Translations under genes and position numbers: made by a program | The notes under the pieces: generated by a model | What the model saw: the letters and a program-made list of their open reading frames with translations, nothing else | Database searches by the model: none | What the model was told of the DNA's origin: nothing | Shown here: positions 11,580 to 21,609 of the stretch, in pieces | How the letters are laid out: every line of letters begins with the position of its first letter | How positions within the stretch are numbered: the stretch's first letter is position 1 | Source: Prorocentrum cordatum | Lineage: Eukaryota; Sar; Dinophyceae; Prorocentrales; Prorocentraceae | Reading direction: 5' to 3' | Assembly (NCBI GenBank): GCA_963575745.1 | Contig: CAUYUJ010019270.1 | Location: 728,554-792,553 of the forward strand | Length of the DNA: 64,000 nucleotides

Positions 11580-12600
11580 GGAGGAGGGCGACGACGACGA
11601 GGACGATGAAGGGGAGTGAGGAGGAGGAGGAGGAGGAGGAGGAGGAGGAAGAGTGAACGCCCCCTGAGGAGTCGCGCCCACCTACCCTTCGCGCAGCCGC
11701 TGAGTAGCGAGAGCGCGGATGCGCACGGCCGCCGAGGCAGAAGTATGAACGTGGGGGGGGGGGGGGGGGGGGCGCCGATCTCCCCCTTCATGGCGCGATA
11801 TATGTAGATAGCGACGGCGGGAAAGCGGGCGACTCGAGCCATCGTGAGCTGACCGACGTGCCCCTCCACGCCCCCGAGGCCCAACCGAGCTAGTGTGGGC
11901 CAGCGACGAGCTCTAGGAATCTGTCAACCTAAATGCTGCCGTGCACTGTTGGGACAGCGTGGACATCCTAGCAAGCACATCTTGGACCCAGGGGTCACAT
12001 GCATACGGCTGCTGGTGGTCCATGCCCCACGCAGTGTCTTTAGAACACGTCATCTGATCGCGGGCTTGCACGCGCAGAGAAAGGAACGGAGGTGGAGCCA
12101 GCGAGAAGGGAGGTCAGGGGGGGAGGGCAAAGTCAGGATATCATTTACTCAAACGCTTCCTAATCGCGCATGCAGCCTGCTCAGGATACATGCGCTGCGG
12201 CAGCAAGGCAGGCGCGACTCGCTGCACCTTGGGACGCCCCGTTCCCTCCGACGTAACCCGCTCCACCTTCCTCCGCCCCGCGCGCGCAGCCGTGCGTGAG
12301 ACAGCAGATGTTATCTTGCATATGCGATGCAGACTGGTGGGCTTACACAGGCATGTGTCCTCGAATCGCTGCGCGATTGCTGAGGGCTCCCGCCGCCATT
12401 CTGGAGACCACATCTGAGCAACGCAGCGCGGTGACGGAGCGGAGCAGTTGGCGGTCCCCTACAGGCGCCGTAAGTGCGCGCCCCATCCAGTCAAAGCGGC
12501 GGCGCACGTCCGCCGCGGCGACGCGAGAGACAGAGACAAGATGGCAGTGGGCCCTCCTCCCCTACACCACTCTATCAGCGACAAAAAATCTGAGCGCTTC
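11580..12600. other. Spacer with G homopolymer, no gene recognised
   Basis: A GGA/GAC triplet stretch follows the SL relic, then a run of about 19 G near 11753-11771. The rest to 12600 is non-repetitive with short frames only. Confidence 0.5.
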
Positions 12601-12700
12601 CTGGCATTGGGAGGGAGTCAATACAACTTGTGAAATGCGTGAATTTCTCTTTTCAGAAGCCTCGCGATGGGCAAGAAGAGTTGCGCGACATAGCTGAGAG

Positions 12701-12731
<31 letters not shown>

Positions 12732-12923
12732 GGAAGCGCGCAAAAGAGCGAGGGCGGATGGGGGGGCGCGAGTGCCGCCGGCAAGCTGAATGCGTTTCAA
12801 CCACTTCTCCGAGGGAGCTTTCCACTGCAACTCAGTGGTAGCTCCTGGGCCGAGCCAGCCCCTAAGTATTCCGCCGCGTCAATAACCTGAAACGCGCCCT
12901 GCCTACGACAGACCAAATCAAGA

Positions 12924-14683
12924 TCACGACGAGTTCGGCTCTGCACCTCGGGAGACAAAAGGGCCCCAAGCGGGGCTGCTACACATTTCGCCGGTTGCAA
13001 CTCTAGGCCAGCGAGCTTTTTCCGCGAAGCAGAACGTTTCAGCGATCATGAGAAGTTGAATGACGCATAGCATGATGAGACTGATGTCATCTGCGCACGC
13101 GCGCACCACTCCGTGATCGAGAAATGGAAAAAGACGTTGCAAGTGACGCAGCAGTGGATCCACGCACGCCGCCCAGAGACTTCCCGGCAGCGGGCATCCC
13201 TGGAGCACTCCACTGGCCAGCTCGCGCATTGGCGCGAGAGGCATGTCGCCGAACCGCGCGAACGCCGCAGAAGCATTATAGAGAGTAGCAATCGCCCATC
13301 GCACCCTTGGGGCACGCCATAATGTGCAAGAGTGAGCTCTTGCCATTTTCTCTTCAGGCTCGGGAGCGCGGCTTTGAAATCGAAGGGCAGGAGGGGCGGT
13401 CGCTTGCGAGGCCCGTGTTCAAGCCACCCCACTCTCCTAGCCTCCGCGTCCAACAAGGGTATGCTGCCAACAAAGCTACGACGCGTGATATACCCTTGTT
13501 GGCTCTCATGCACGCGCTGGTCAACCAGCGGCTTCAAAACGAAATTCACCGCTGAGCTGATGGCGTTCACGTCACTAGTCTTGAGATTTGGAGGGCAGAG
13601 ATCCTGGCGCCGACGAATGACCCGAGTCGCGCCCAGTTCATCTTCGCCCTTGGGGGGGAAAGCAAACAATGAGCGGTTGGCCTCGCATGGCAAAAAGTTG
13701 CCAGAGTACACGCGCCCCAGTACTCGATGCAGAGTGCTGATGGCAAGAGGCCGGGAGAGCCAGAGGGTCAAGTCCGGGAGCACTTGGCTTAGCACGTTGG
13801 AGCGCTGACGTCGGTGCTTCCACGCTGGGCACGGGAGCGTCGAAGGCGGGGGCAGGGGGGGGAACAGAGGAGAAAGCATTGCAGCATTGCTCTCTGTGTC
13901 CGAGGATTCGCGTGCTGCAAAAACTGGCTGCCAATGCGCCTGCGCGGCATTGAAAATGCCTTGGTCGTTCATCACAACGGCACTCGCCCCCTCCGGACCC
14001 TCGCCACGCACGTGCACGCGCGCGCCCTCAAGACGAAGTTGACGGGGCCAGGGGGTCCACGAGCGTGCTCTGCGTGCTGCTCGGCGCTCAATCTTACGCC
14101 GAAGAATCTCGCCCCCGTGTCGACCGAATTCATCGCAAGGCGAGGCGCGCATGCTGGCTTGCAATGCGCGACGCTGGCGCCGCTCATCGTTGGCTGCATC
14201 GCATTGCGAGTGGAAGGGCGCTGGAGAGACGAGGCCGACCCGACCGTCAACGACGACGAGGTGAGAACAGGCGAGGGGAGAGGTAGCGATGAGGAGAGAG
14301 GCTGTGCGCACATCATTTCTCCACAGTGCGTGAGCCATGGAGCGGAACATGTACATGCGGGTGACGGGGGCATCAGGATGCGCGGAGTGAAGATACCCAG
14401 GGCCCTGGAGCTTATCACGAGTGAGCGCGGCAGCTTCATGCGCGACAGCTTTGATGCCCTCCCGCGCTGCTACCGCGTGCAATTGCGAGAAGTCCGTGCG
14501 AGACAATATGCGATCAAAGATGTGCTGGAACTTGGGGGCGCGAAGCCGGCGCGGAGGGATGGCGCTTTCCTGCTGCGATCGCGGAGCAGACTGAGATCTT
14601 GAGCATAGGCGCAGCATGATCAGACAGGCCGCGGCCTGACAGACGAGTGCACTCGCGCGCGATCTGCAACGCTGCGTTAGCAA
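12924..14683 (-). pseudogene. LINE reverse transcriptase, frameshifted
   Basis: The 545-codon frame (13046-14683) carries RT motif A as RPPLLPFDFKAALPSL and loses sense shortly after the string HYGVPQGC. A second frame (12924-13346) continues with SGVLQGCPLPGSLWAACVDP and the catalytic box as VRACADDISLI (A-D-D, where F/Y-A-D-D is usual). So the catalytic aspartates of motifs A and C are both present but in different frames. The copy is probably dead unless the shift is an assembly error. Confidence 0.6.
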
Positions 14684-14686
14684 GCA

Positions 14687-15550
14687 TCAGAAGAGACGGA
14701 CAGCCAGAGACAAACATCCTATCGACGCACGAGACCTGCTGCCTATGCGAATCGCACCGAGTGGGTACCTCCATAGTGATCTCTGTGACTGACGCAAACA
14801 TGCAGCGCCAGCGCGCTTGCATACGTTGGCATCGGTGGTCAATGACCGGGGGAGAAAGAGGGGATGGAGCGGCATCAGCATCAGCAGCCTGCTGCGGGGA
14901 CCGAGAGGGACGGGGGGGGATTCGGGCGCGTTGAAGTCGCCGAGCGCCAAAAACTTAAATGCGCGCTCGCGCTGCACTGCGCGCTCGACCTGCCGCGACC
15001 AGAAACGCTCAATATCATGCGCGTCGAAGGCCGAGAGCTGATGATTACGCGCGTTGAGGATGCACGTCGAATGGGGGCGCGCGCTGGACGAGATACGCAA
15101 AGCGGCCGCGCGGCCAGGAACGATCGGGCGCTGGACGCACGCCAGCCGCAACTCACGAGGCACAGGCCGATGTCGCGGGTGTCGCGGCACGAGGAAAGCC
15201 GCGCCACCAGCGGAGACATCGGTGAGAGACGCGAAGCACTCGCGCGTGTAGGGCGCGTCGTCGACCAGCCGCTGGAGGCGCCCAGTGTCTCCGCGGACCA
15301 CTTGGAGGGCGATGGGGAATCGCTGGCGCATGTATTCAGCTAAACGACGGGTCTTGGCATCGCGATTCTGCGAGTCGGCGCGCAGCAGACTGCGGAGCGG
15401 CGCGGTCGGAGTCACGGCGAAAGAGCCCCCGCGGAGCCCAGCCAGCGCCACCCAGACCGCTGAACTTCTACTGCCGAGAAGGTTGCATTGAAGGCAGTCT
15501 CGATCGCATCGGTGTCGATGTCGAACTGCGTCGTGGCATTGAGGTTCCAT
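14687..15550 (-). CDS. LINE apurinic/apyrimidinic endonuclease-like domain
   Basis: A 287-codon frame in which FKFLALGDFNAPE stands for the catalytic GDFN motif of the exonuclease-endonuclease-phosphatase fold. It is preceded by the NARNHQLSAFDAHDIERFWS segment at the spacing usual for LINE endonucleases. That enzyme nicks the target DNA to start reverse transcription. The first residues up to about 40 may be out of frame. The next frame downstream on the same strand is the reverse transcriptase. Confidence 0.55.
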   Translation of the reverse strand: MEPQCHDAVRHRHRCDRDCLQCNLLGSRSSAVWVALAGLRGGSFAVTPTAPLRSLLRADSQNRDAKTRRLAEYMRQRFPIALQVVRGDTGRLQRLVDDAPYTRECFASLTDVSAGGAAFLVPRHPRHRPVPRELRLACVQRPIVPGRAAALRISSSARPHSTCILNARNHQLSAFDAHDIERFWSRQVERAVQRERAFKFLALGDFNAPESPPVPLGPRSRLLMLMPLHPLFLPRSLTTDANVCKRAGAACLRQSQRSLWRYPLGAIRIGSRSRASIGCLSLAVRLF

Positions 15551-16037
15551 CTGATGCGCGTCGGTTCAGCCTGCCCTTGAGGTTCGAGCTGGCAGCGCGG
15601 CGCGCCGTTGACCAGTGCCTGGAACTGAGCCCGCCTGCACCTCCAAGAAAGGGACGGGTGCATCTCCTCCAACAATTTAGACATCTTCTTCGCTTGCACC
15701 TCGCCTCGCGCCATCTTGGGGCTCCTATCCGTAGACGCGTGCATTGCGACGACGGCTCCCTCAGTGGATGCAACTGAAAAGTACGCCAGCTCGCAGAGGT
15801 GCGCAAGTTCTTGACCAGCGCGGTGGCACGGGAGCTGGCCTCGGTCCTGCTGCCCAGCACGCGCACGGTGAACCGCCTTGCCACGACGTCACCGACGAGC
15901 TCCCACTGCACAGGCATAAGTTTATTTAGCATCAGCAATCCAAGGAGCGAGTGCATCACGTACATCATTCGCAACAATGCCGACCGAGAAGACATGCGGG
16001 TCCACGGCGCGGTCCCAGATCGCCAGGTTGTCGACAT
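15412..16037 (-). pseudogene. LINE middle region read in two frames
   Basis: One frame (15468-16037) reads plausibly at its start: MPVQWELVGDVVARRFTVRV, then RTEASSRATALVKNLRTSAS. A second (15412-15744) takes over with KMARGEVQAKKMSKLLEEMH and LNATTQFDIDTDAIETAFN. Each turns to noise where the other starts to make sense, so I read one ancestral protein broken by a frameshift near 15760. It lies directly upstream (minus sense) of the endonuclease. Confidence 0.4.
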
Positions 16038-16825
16038 CGAACAGCAGCTGCGCCTCGGATTGTCTGCACCTCACGAGCCTGCGCATCCAAACGCCTGTGT
16101 GTGCGCTCCTGCTCCACCAGGAACGAGGTGCGCAGCTGGCCCGCAATGGTCTCCATTTGAGCTGCGGCAGCGCCGGCAGCCGCACTCGCAGCCGCATTCG
16201 CAGCCGACGCAGCTCGAATCGCATCAATGTCCACCCGCGCAGCTTCTCGAAGACGCTGCTCGAGCCCACCAGAGCCCTGCGTGCCACTCCACGGATCATG
16301 GTCCTGCAGCGGGTCTACGCTGCTGCCAGCAGCGGCGGGCGTCGCAGTGCCGCCGTACTGCGGTGCAGCAGCGAGGCCAGCACCATCAGGGGCCAGGATG
16401 CACTTCAGCTTCAGGAAATGCGGGGGCCGCCTCCATGTCCGCTGCCAGCTGCTCGACCGCAGACGGCAACAGAGCAGCGAAAACAGCAGTGTGGCATCTC
16501 CAACTCTGCGTTCGGCACCTGCCTCTGGTAAGGGTGGCCAGAGGCGCGAGCGCCAGCGCGGCCAGATCGTAGTTGGGGGGCCATCACGATCGGCACGAGC
16601 ATCACTGCGTGGCCGATCGGCACGTGCATCTCCCCCTTGGCGAACACGTTCATTTCTGTCTCGGTCCCGCTCGCGGTCTCGATCAGCTCGGTGTGCCCGT
16701 CCAGAACGCCGAATGGGAGTGTCGTGGTGCTTGTGGCGGCGGCCTTCCAGGTTGCCACTGCGGTTGCGGTCAGTCTCGCGAAAATCACTAGAGTCGCTGC
16801 TATCATAATGAGGCATAGGATCCAA
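15965..16825 (-). CDS. LINE ORF1-like N-terminal part
   Basis: A 286-codon frame. The start is rich in serine and in Arg-Asp-Arg repeats (for example HRADRDRERDRDRNERVRQG). The second half is an alanine-rich, probably helical segment, RAASAANAAASAAAGAAAAQ, followed by LRTSFLVEQERTHRRLDAQ. Basic, low-complexity, coiled ORF1 products are common in LINEs. The sense appears to leave this frame near 16100, since SEAQLLFDVDNLAIWDRAVD is read at about 16070-16010 in the frame ending at 15922. Confidence 0.4.
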   Translation of the reverse strand: MDPMPHYDSSDSSDFRETDRNRSGNLEGRRHKHHDTPIRRSGRAHRADRDRERDRDRNERVRQGGDARADRPRSDARADRDGPPTTIWPRWRSRLWPPLPEAGAERRVGDATLLFSLLCCRLRSSSWQRTWRRPPHFLKLKCILAPDGAGLAAAPQYGGTATPAAAGSSVDPLQDHDPWSGTQGSGGLEQRLREAARVDIDAIRAASAANAAASAAAGAAAAQMETIAGQLRTSFLVEQERTHRRLDAQAREVQTIRGAAAVRCRQPGDLGPRRGPACLLGRHCCE

Positions 16826-17090
16826 CGACCACTGCCAAGTATCTCCGCGCTGCTGCCACCAGATGCCGCTGTGGCTGTGCGGGCGCCGACAAGGGAAGGC
16901 CGTCGCGAAGGTGAATATGGGAACCTATGGAACGCTGACGCGGCCGCAAGGCCCAGCTGGAAGGCGAAAGTCTTCGCGGGAGGGAGACAGACTCTTGGCC
17001 CCAGCAGCGCGCAGCTCGACTGGGGTTGCCTGAAGCGGAAGCTAGCCTGGGACTAGAGGTATCCACTTTTGGCCCCGAGGGCAAAAACAT

Positions 17091-17112
17091 CTTGAGCCAA
17101 AATGGCCACGGA
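17091..17112 (-). other. DinoSL relic 2 at LINE 5' end
   Basis: On the minus strand these 22 bases match the spliced leader with a single substitution, and CCATTTTGGCTCAAG is exact. The sequence that follows (ATGTTTTTGCCCTCGGGG) leads into the LINE-like frames. In both SL copies the bases next to the leader on the other side are GGA/TCC repeats. Confidence 0.85.
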
Positions 17113-18480
17113 GGAGGAGGCGGGCGAGGAAGGCGAGGACGACGAAGACGACGACGACGCGACTGAAGCGGACGATGATAACCATCCTCATCAGCAACGC
17201 CTGGATGCGGATGCCCACGACGATGATGGACAGGGGGGAAGAAGGCGGGAGACAGAGGAAGAAGAGTGGCGAGGCGGACGACGACTACGAGGGTGAGGGC
17301 GAGTAGGTGGACGCCTGGCACCCCTGAAAGGGGCTGCTGACGCACGGGTCCGCTGAGGCACAGCCATATGCACTCTTGCGCGGTTCTCTCTGGTGAAAAT
17401 CAGCCTCGCGGTTCAGGGGGCGATGGTGACCGCCGGAAAGCCGCGAGAATCTGAAGGAATCTGGAAGTATTTGGACGCCAGGGATCTGGCGGAGTCTGGA
17501 GGAATCTGGGACGAACCTAAAAGAAGCTGGAGGAACTTGACGGAATCTGGAAGAAGCTCACAGAATCTGAAGCAACCTTGAAGAATCTGGATGCGTCTGG
17601 AAGAATCTTGAAACATATTGATGAATCTGGACGCTGGGGATCCGAGAATCTGGGACGATCCTGAAGATTCTGAAAGGATCTGGAAAAATCTGGGTGAATC
17701 TGGAAGTATCCCGCAACATTTGGGGAAGGGGAGAAGGGCGAGAGGAGTGGAGGACGGGGGAGCAAATGGGTAGGGGTGAGGGAGGGGGGGAGGGAGGGAA
17801 AGGAGGAGTGAACAGGTCGGATGGGGGGGGAGGCGCGATTAGGGAGGGAGAAAAAGGACGCGCGAGAAGGGAGGGAGGGGTAGCGAGAAGAGGTGGAGGA
17901 GGGGCGAGGGAGGGAGGGGCATGAGCGAATAGGAGTAGTGGCGAGAAAGGAAGGGGGCAGAGGAAGGAGTGGCCGAGAAGTTAAGAGATAAAGAGTGAAT
18001 AAGAGTGACTTGGAGGATGGGGCGAGAAGGGAGGAGGGGCGAGGGAGAGCAAGGAGTGAATAGGAAGAGGGGCGGGGCGTGAGGAAAGGCGAGAAGGAAA
18101 TGGGGGGGAGGAAAGAGGAATAATTAAATAGGAAGGGCGAGAAGGGAGAGAGGGGGGAGTGGCCGAGGAAGGATGGGATGGTGAGGAAAGAAAGAAGGAA
18201 TAAATCCGCCGACGCTGTCGGCATGCGTGGGGAGTTTTTCCGTTCGAATCGGGCTTTTCCGTTCGAGTCGTCGTCTCCGTCCTCCTCTGTTCCATTTGCC
18301 TGAACCCTCTTCCTCGCGCGCGCCGTCGAAAGCAAAATTGAACAATATTGGAGTGGAATCGAAGGGGAACCCCTTTCCTTTGATCCTTTCCCCACGCCTG
18401 GGGGAAGGGTCCCGGGGCGGGCCCTGGGGGGGGCCCTGGGGGGGGGGGGGCGAGGGCGCGGGGGTCACATTGCAGCCAGA
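17113..18480. other. Purine-rich and GAATCTGG repeats, no gene
   Basis: A GAC/GGA triplet region runs to about 17300. A degenerate repeat of the phrase GAATCTGGA(A/G) occupies about 17440-17710, followed by a nearly pure purine stretch on the plus strand (17720-18180). A G-rich block lies at about 18408-18455. Long frames on the minus strand are Ser/Pro artefacts. Confidence 0.6.
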
Positions 18481-18481
18481 G

Positions 18482-18565
18482 CGGCCACTTTACAACTAAA
18501 TTGGGCACTTTACAACCAGCGTGGGTTTTCCCGGAGGGAACTTTACAACCAGGAAGGCCACTTTA
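18482..18565. repeat. CACTTTACAACCAG interspersed repeat
   Basis: Four spaced copies of the phrase ACTTTACAACCAG or ACTTTACAACTAA. An inverted copy (GGTTGTAAAGTGGCC) sits 18.5 kb away at 37083-37097, beyond the retrotransposon. Confidence 0.5.
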
Positions 18566-19424
18566 CAACCAGGCAATTGAACGCATGTAAGCGACAAATG
18601 TTTTTTCAATATCCGAAATATCCGTCGGCACACGTCAGAGTAACACTTCGCTCTCTGAAGAGCGTCGGTTGTAAAGAGACTCGTCTGAAGCAAGAATGTG
18701 CAGTGGCGGGCTCCTGAAGGGATCCAACAGGAATCCGATTGTAGTCACCTTTCCAACTGGCATATTATAGACACCAGGTGAATCCCGTTGGAATACAACA
18801 AGATTCTTCGCTATGGAGCCTGCGGGTGTCCCATTGGAATCCGATAGGGTTGCTTCCTATTAAAACCCTCTGGGGCCCTTCTTAAAGGAGACCGATTGGA
18901 TACCCCAGTGTATTACAATCCAGGAAACTTCCTGATGGAATGCTGCGGGGAAAGCATCGGGGTGCTATCGGGAAACTCGGTGGGCATCGATTTGGGTTCT
19001 TACCCGACAACATTAGGAGCCGTTTATCTTGGAATCCCATCGGGACCATATTGGCGAAAACGACTAATATCGCACTGGAATCCTATCGGAATCCTTCCTC
19101 TTCGGTCGACACGGGCATAATATTGGGACCCCAATTAGGACCCAACTGTAACCCAACAAGAACCTGTCCTCTTTGAGTCATACTGCAACCCGATTGGTCT
19201 CCTATTGTTATCCTTGTGGTATCAAAAAGAAGCTATTGGAACCGAATTGAGATCCACTGGGGATCCTCCCGCTACATGCTGGTGACAGGCCTGGGCGAAT
19301 TAAGCTATTTTTCCATATATGACCTGCATCGGCATTTTTCCCCAATCAGAGCTTGCCTCTGTAGAGGTCCTAGCGGACTCATATGGTTAGGTTCGGTTTG
19401 CCGCCGATTTTCGCCGCGCGCCCG
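18566..19424. other. Less GC-rich stretch, no gene recognised
   Basis: Composition drops toward AT here. Phrases such as GGAATCC(G/T)AT and CCGATTGG recur imperfectly, suggesting an old degraded repeat. No frame has a recognisable motif. Confidence 0.4.
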
Positions 19425-19517
19425 GGTGCCTGGGTGCCCGGGGGTGCCCGGGTGCCCGGGTGCCCGGGTGCCCGGGCGTGCCTGGGGGTGCCCGGGGGTG
19501 CCCGGGGGTGCCCTATA
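19425..19517. repeat. GGTGCCCGG minisatellite
   Basis: About ten units of GGTGCCCGG(G) and variants, directly left of the TATAGCC repeat that was the insertion target of the copia element. Confidence 0.85.
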
Positions 19518-19581
19518 GCCCTATAGCCCTATAGCCCAATAGCCCTATAGACCTGTGGCCCTACAGCTCTAGAGCTCTATA
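19514..19581. repeat. TATAGCC minisatellite, left part, ending in CTATA
   Basis: Units CCCTATAG and variants run up to the retrotransposon. The last five bases, CTATA (19577-19581), are the left target-site duplication. The same minisatellite resumes right of the element. Confidence 0.85.
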
Positions 19582-19845
19582 AGTCGAAAGTGAGCCTGGT
19601 AACTCAAATAGCATCCGATTCCATGGGAAGCGGATGGCAAATAGCGTCCATTCCTCTGCTGCGGTGGTTCAGTATGGGGAATAGGCGGATAAGATAGGAT
19701 AAGATCGATGTATCGGTCTTTCCAGCACATAGCGAACACTCGCGGTGTCTGGGCAAATAGGGCGCGCGTGCCTTGAGCCAAAGGCAACGGCGCGCGAGCT
19801 ATGCTCCCGATACTATAACATCTCCCAAAGAGCTACCCTTAAAGT
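19582..19845 (-). repeat. 3' LTR (264 bp)
   Basis: Identical to the other LTR except at 19711 (T against C) and 19750 (T against C). On the sense strand the LTR runs from ACTTTAAGGG to TTTCGACT. It does not have the usual TG...CA ends. It contains a stem-loop around 19765-19795 and a DinoSL-like string (19772-19790). Confidence 0.92.
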
Positions 19846-20227
19846 CGGGAGGGGAGGAGACGGAGAGCATAGCCGCGCAGCCGTTAGGCTCTACAAAGGC
19901 CGCGCGCACGACTGCTTGCAAGAAAGAAAACAGTGTGTACAGTCTGGCCTAACACCAGACTGTAAGGCGAGTTTCCTCGCACGGCATTTCACGCAAATAC
20001 AAGATAGCCCCTTCGAACGATGAAGGGCTATCGGCTCAGTTAGAGGTAAGCCAAACGGGCCATACCTCACTGAGCAAATATGTATTAAGGCAAAGAGCCT
20101 GAGTCATATAAAGCCGGCTCGTTGCCAGGCGCGAAATGTAAGGCTCGTTTCCGAGCAACTAGAAGGGCGCCTCTGTAATAGGCGCCCATGCTGGCGAATT
20201 TGACCGCGGGGGGGCAACAAGGACAGA
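19846..20227 (-). other. Structured 3' untranslated region of the element
   Basis: Between the last stop and the 3' LTR are stems of unusual quality. These are 19938-19964 (10 bp, 7-nt loop), 20003-20032 (8+3 bp with one bulge, 7-nt loop), 20034-20075 (7+5 bp) and 20165-20187 (8 bp, 7-nt loop). GNAA hairpins sit at 19967 and 20143. The purine tract expected next to the 3' LTR is on the wrong strand: sense reads TCTCCTCCCCTCCC. Confidence 0.7.
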
Positions 20228-21604
20228 CTAAAATTGATTAGATTTGGGTTTGTTTCTGTCCTCGGGACCCCGAAATGGAACAAACTGCTTCACGTCATAC
20301 TTGAATGACTGAGTGCCTGACATCACTTCCAGAAGCAGCTCCCGATCGATGCTTCCCTTTGTATGCCCGTCTGCGGTCATATCCCTAGTATCACACCACT
20401 GCACGTTATGTACTATACCTATATCCATGAGCTCACGTATCCAACTGATATGTCCAAGCAGAGTCCGCTCTGTCGGTATCTTAAGATCCTTGCTTGATAA
20501 TGATTTATAAACGGACTCAGCGTCTATGGTAAGAGATACTTTGATGGCTAGGCCTCCAACTTCACGCATATCTCGTAGTTGTCGTGGAGTCAGAGCTCCT
20601 GCCTTGAGCTCGTGGAGAGTGATGAGCGTAGGGTAACACTCATCGAGGTTATGCGCCGCTGCGAGTGCCTCCGCAGCATAGCTGGACCTCACCTGCAGTC
20701 GGTGTGATTTGCATAGTCCGTCACAGAGGTGAACGACGGACTTGCCTTGAGGCGAGTTTCCTCGCCGTAGTACATTCGCCCCGCGTATGCCGTAGCCCTT
20801 GGTCTCATCATCCTCCTCCCCGGTAAGCTTCCGATACCCCGAATCGCTGTGGATGTCAACTTCATTCGTCGGCTTCATCCGAGGGAAGGTGATGCGTTTC
20901 GGGCTGCTGATCAGCTTTCGCGTCACAGCATTCAGGCGTCTGACTTGCAGATTGGTGGGCTCTTGGATTTTCTGGAGAGAGACCACGTATACCATGAGCC
21001 AGATTTGAGTAAGAAGGGCATAGGCGAGGGCTCCTCGCAAGCTGACGAACATGTCGGTAATGAGTTTCGTGGCTTTGGCATCGGCCGCCGCTCCTGTAAG
21101 TTCTGGGTGTGTGATAGGACGTAGTTGTTTGATATACTCGTCCTGATCCATAATCACATCCCCTTGATCGTTCTTAGTGTAGCGAACGGCGCAGTTTGTA
21201 TATGTGTGTTTGTTTAGCTTGCATTTGCCAAACCTTTTCGACACGTAGTCGTCTATATTTTTCTCTAGGCCAGTCATGTTAATATCATCGACATGTTTTG
21301 CCGTTAGCAGATCTTGGCTGAATTCAAATTCAGGGTCATAACTGGTCGGTGTAAGACCCATAGCTCGTGTGGTCGCACGAAGTTTGAGAGAGAACGCTCT
21401 TGGAGCGTCCTTTGTACCCGTTCCTGGTTTGAGGCATCTGAGGCAGTGTCGGCTTTCGTCATAGGATGAGAAGCCGGGTAGTGTACGAAGTACCTGAGCA
21501 CTTCCCGGTGGAAGAATGAAGCAGACCATGCGAGTTTCCTCGCCGGTGGCATGGGCAAGTTCCTCATAGGTCAAACCCTTGAGGAACGCCTTGTCGATAT
21601 CCAT
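20228..21604 (-). CDS. Reverse transcriptase and RNase H
   Basis: A 458-codon frame; sense reaches upstream to about 21670 in the same frame. RT motif A is MDIDKAFLKG. The catalytic box is TAKHVDDINM (residues 104-107 HVDD, where Y-V-D-D is usual in copia; the truncated copy at 38.4 kb also has H). RNase H residues are Asp254 (HSDSGYR), Glu312 (YAAEALAA), Asp361 (TIDAESVY) and Asp408 (CDTRDMTADGHTK). It makes the DNA copy and removes the RNA template. GNAA hairpins lie at 20751 and 21530. Confidence 0.92.
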   Translation of the reverse strand: MDIDKAFLKGLTYEELAHATGEETRMVCFILPPGSAQVLRTLPGFSSYDESRHCLRCLKPGTGTKDAPRAFSLKLRATTRAMGLTPTSYDPEFEFSQDLLTAKHVDDINMTGLEKNIDDYVSKRFGKCKLNKHTYTNCAVRYTKNDQGDVIMDQDEYIKQLRPITHPELTGAAADAKATKLITDMFVSLRGALAYALLTQIWLMVYVVSLQKIQEPTNLQVRRLNAVTRKLISSPKRITFPRMKPTNEVDIHSDSGYRKLTGEEDDETKGYGIRGANVLRRGNSPQGKSVVHLCDGLCKSHRLQVRSSYAAEALAAAHNLDECYPTLITLHELKAGALTPRQLRDMREVGGLAIKVSLTIDAESVYKSLSSKDLKIPTERTLLGHISWIRELMDIGIVHNVQWCDTRDMTADGHTKGSIDRELLLEVMSGTQSFKYDVKQFVPFRGPEDRNKPKSNQF

Positions 21605-21609
21605 CGATG

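Larger units (their letters stand above)
12600..17112 (-). mobile_element. Degenerate LINE-type retrotransposon with SL at its 5' end
   Basis: On the minus strand, in order, there is a DinoSL relic (17112-17091), a basic/alanine-rich ORF1-like frame, a segment conserved only by frame hopping (16.0-15.4 kb), an apurinic-endonuclease-like frame with the GDFN motif, and a reverse transcriptase with the motif-A and ADD signatures in two different frames. The order EN then RT and the lack of LTRs fit a non-LTR element. At least four frame changes break it. The 3' end is not clear and is set near 12600; a long poly-G lies at about 12702-12730. Confidence 0.65.

Noticed and set aside
19846-20227. 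Possible tRNA or other structured ncRNA gene
   Set aside because: The stems do not form a cloverleaf, and no TTCGANTC-type loop or A/B box is seen. It is better read as the 3' region of the retrotransposon.
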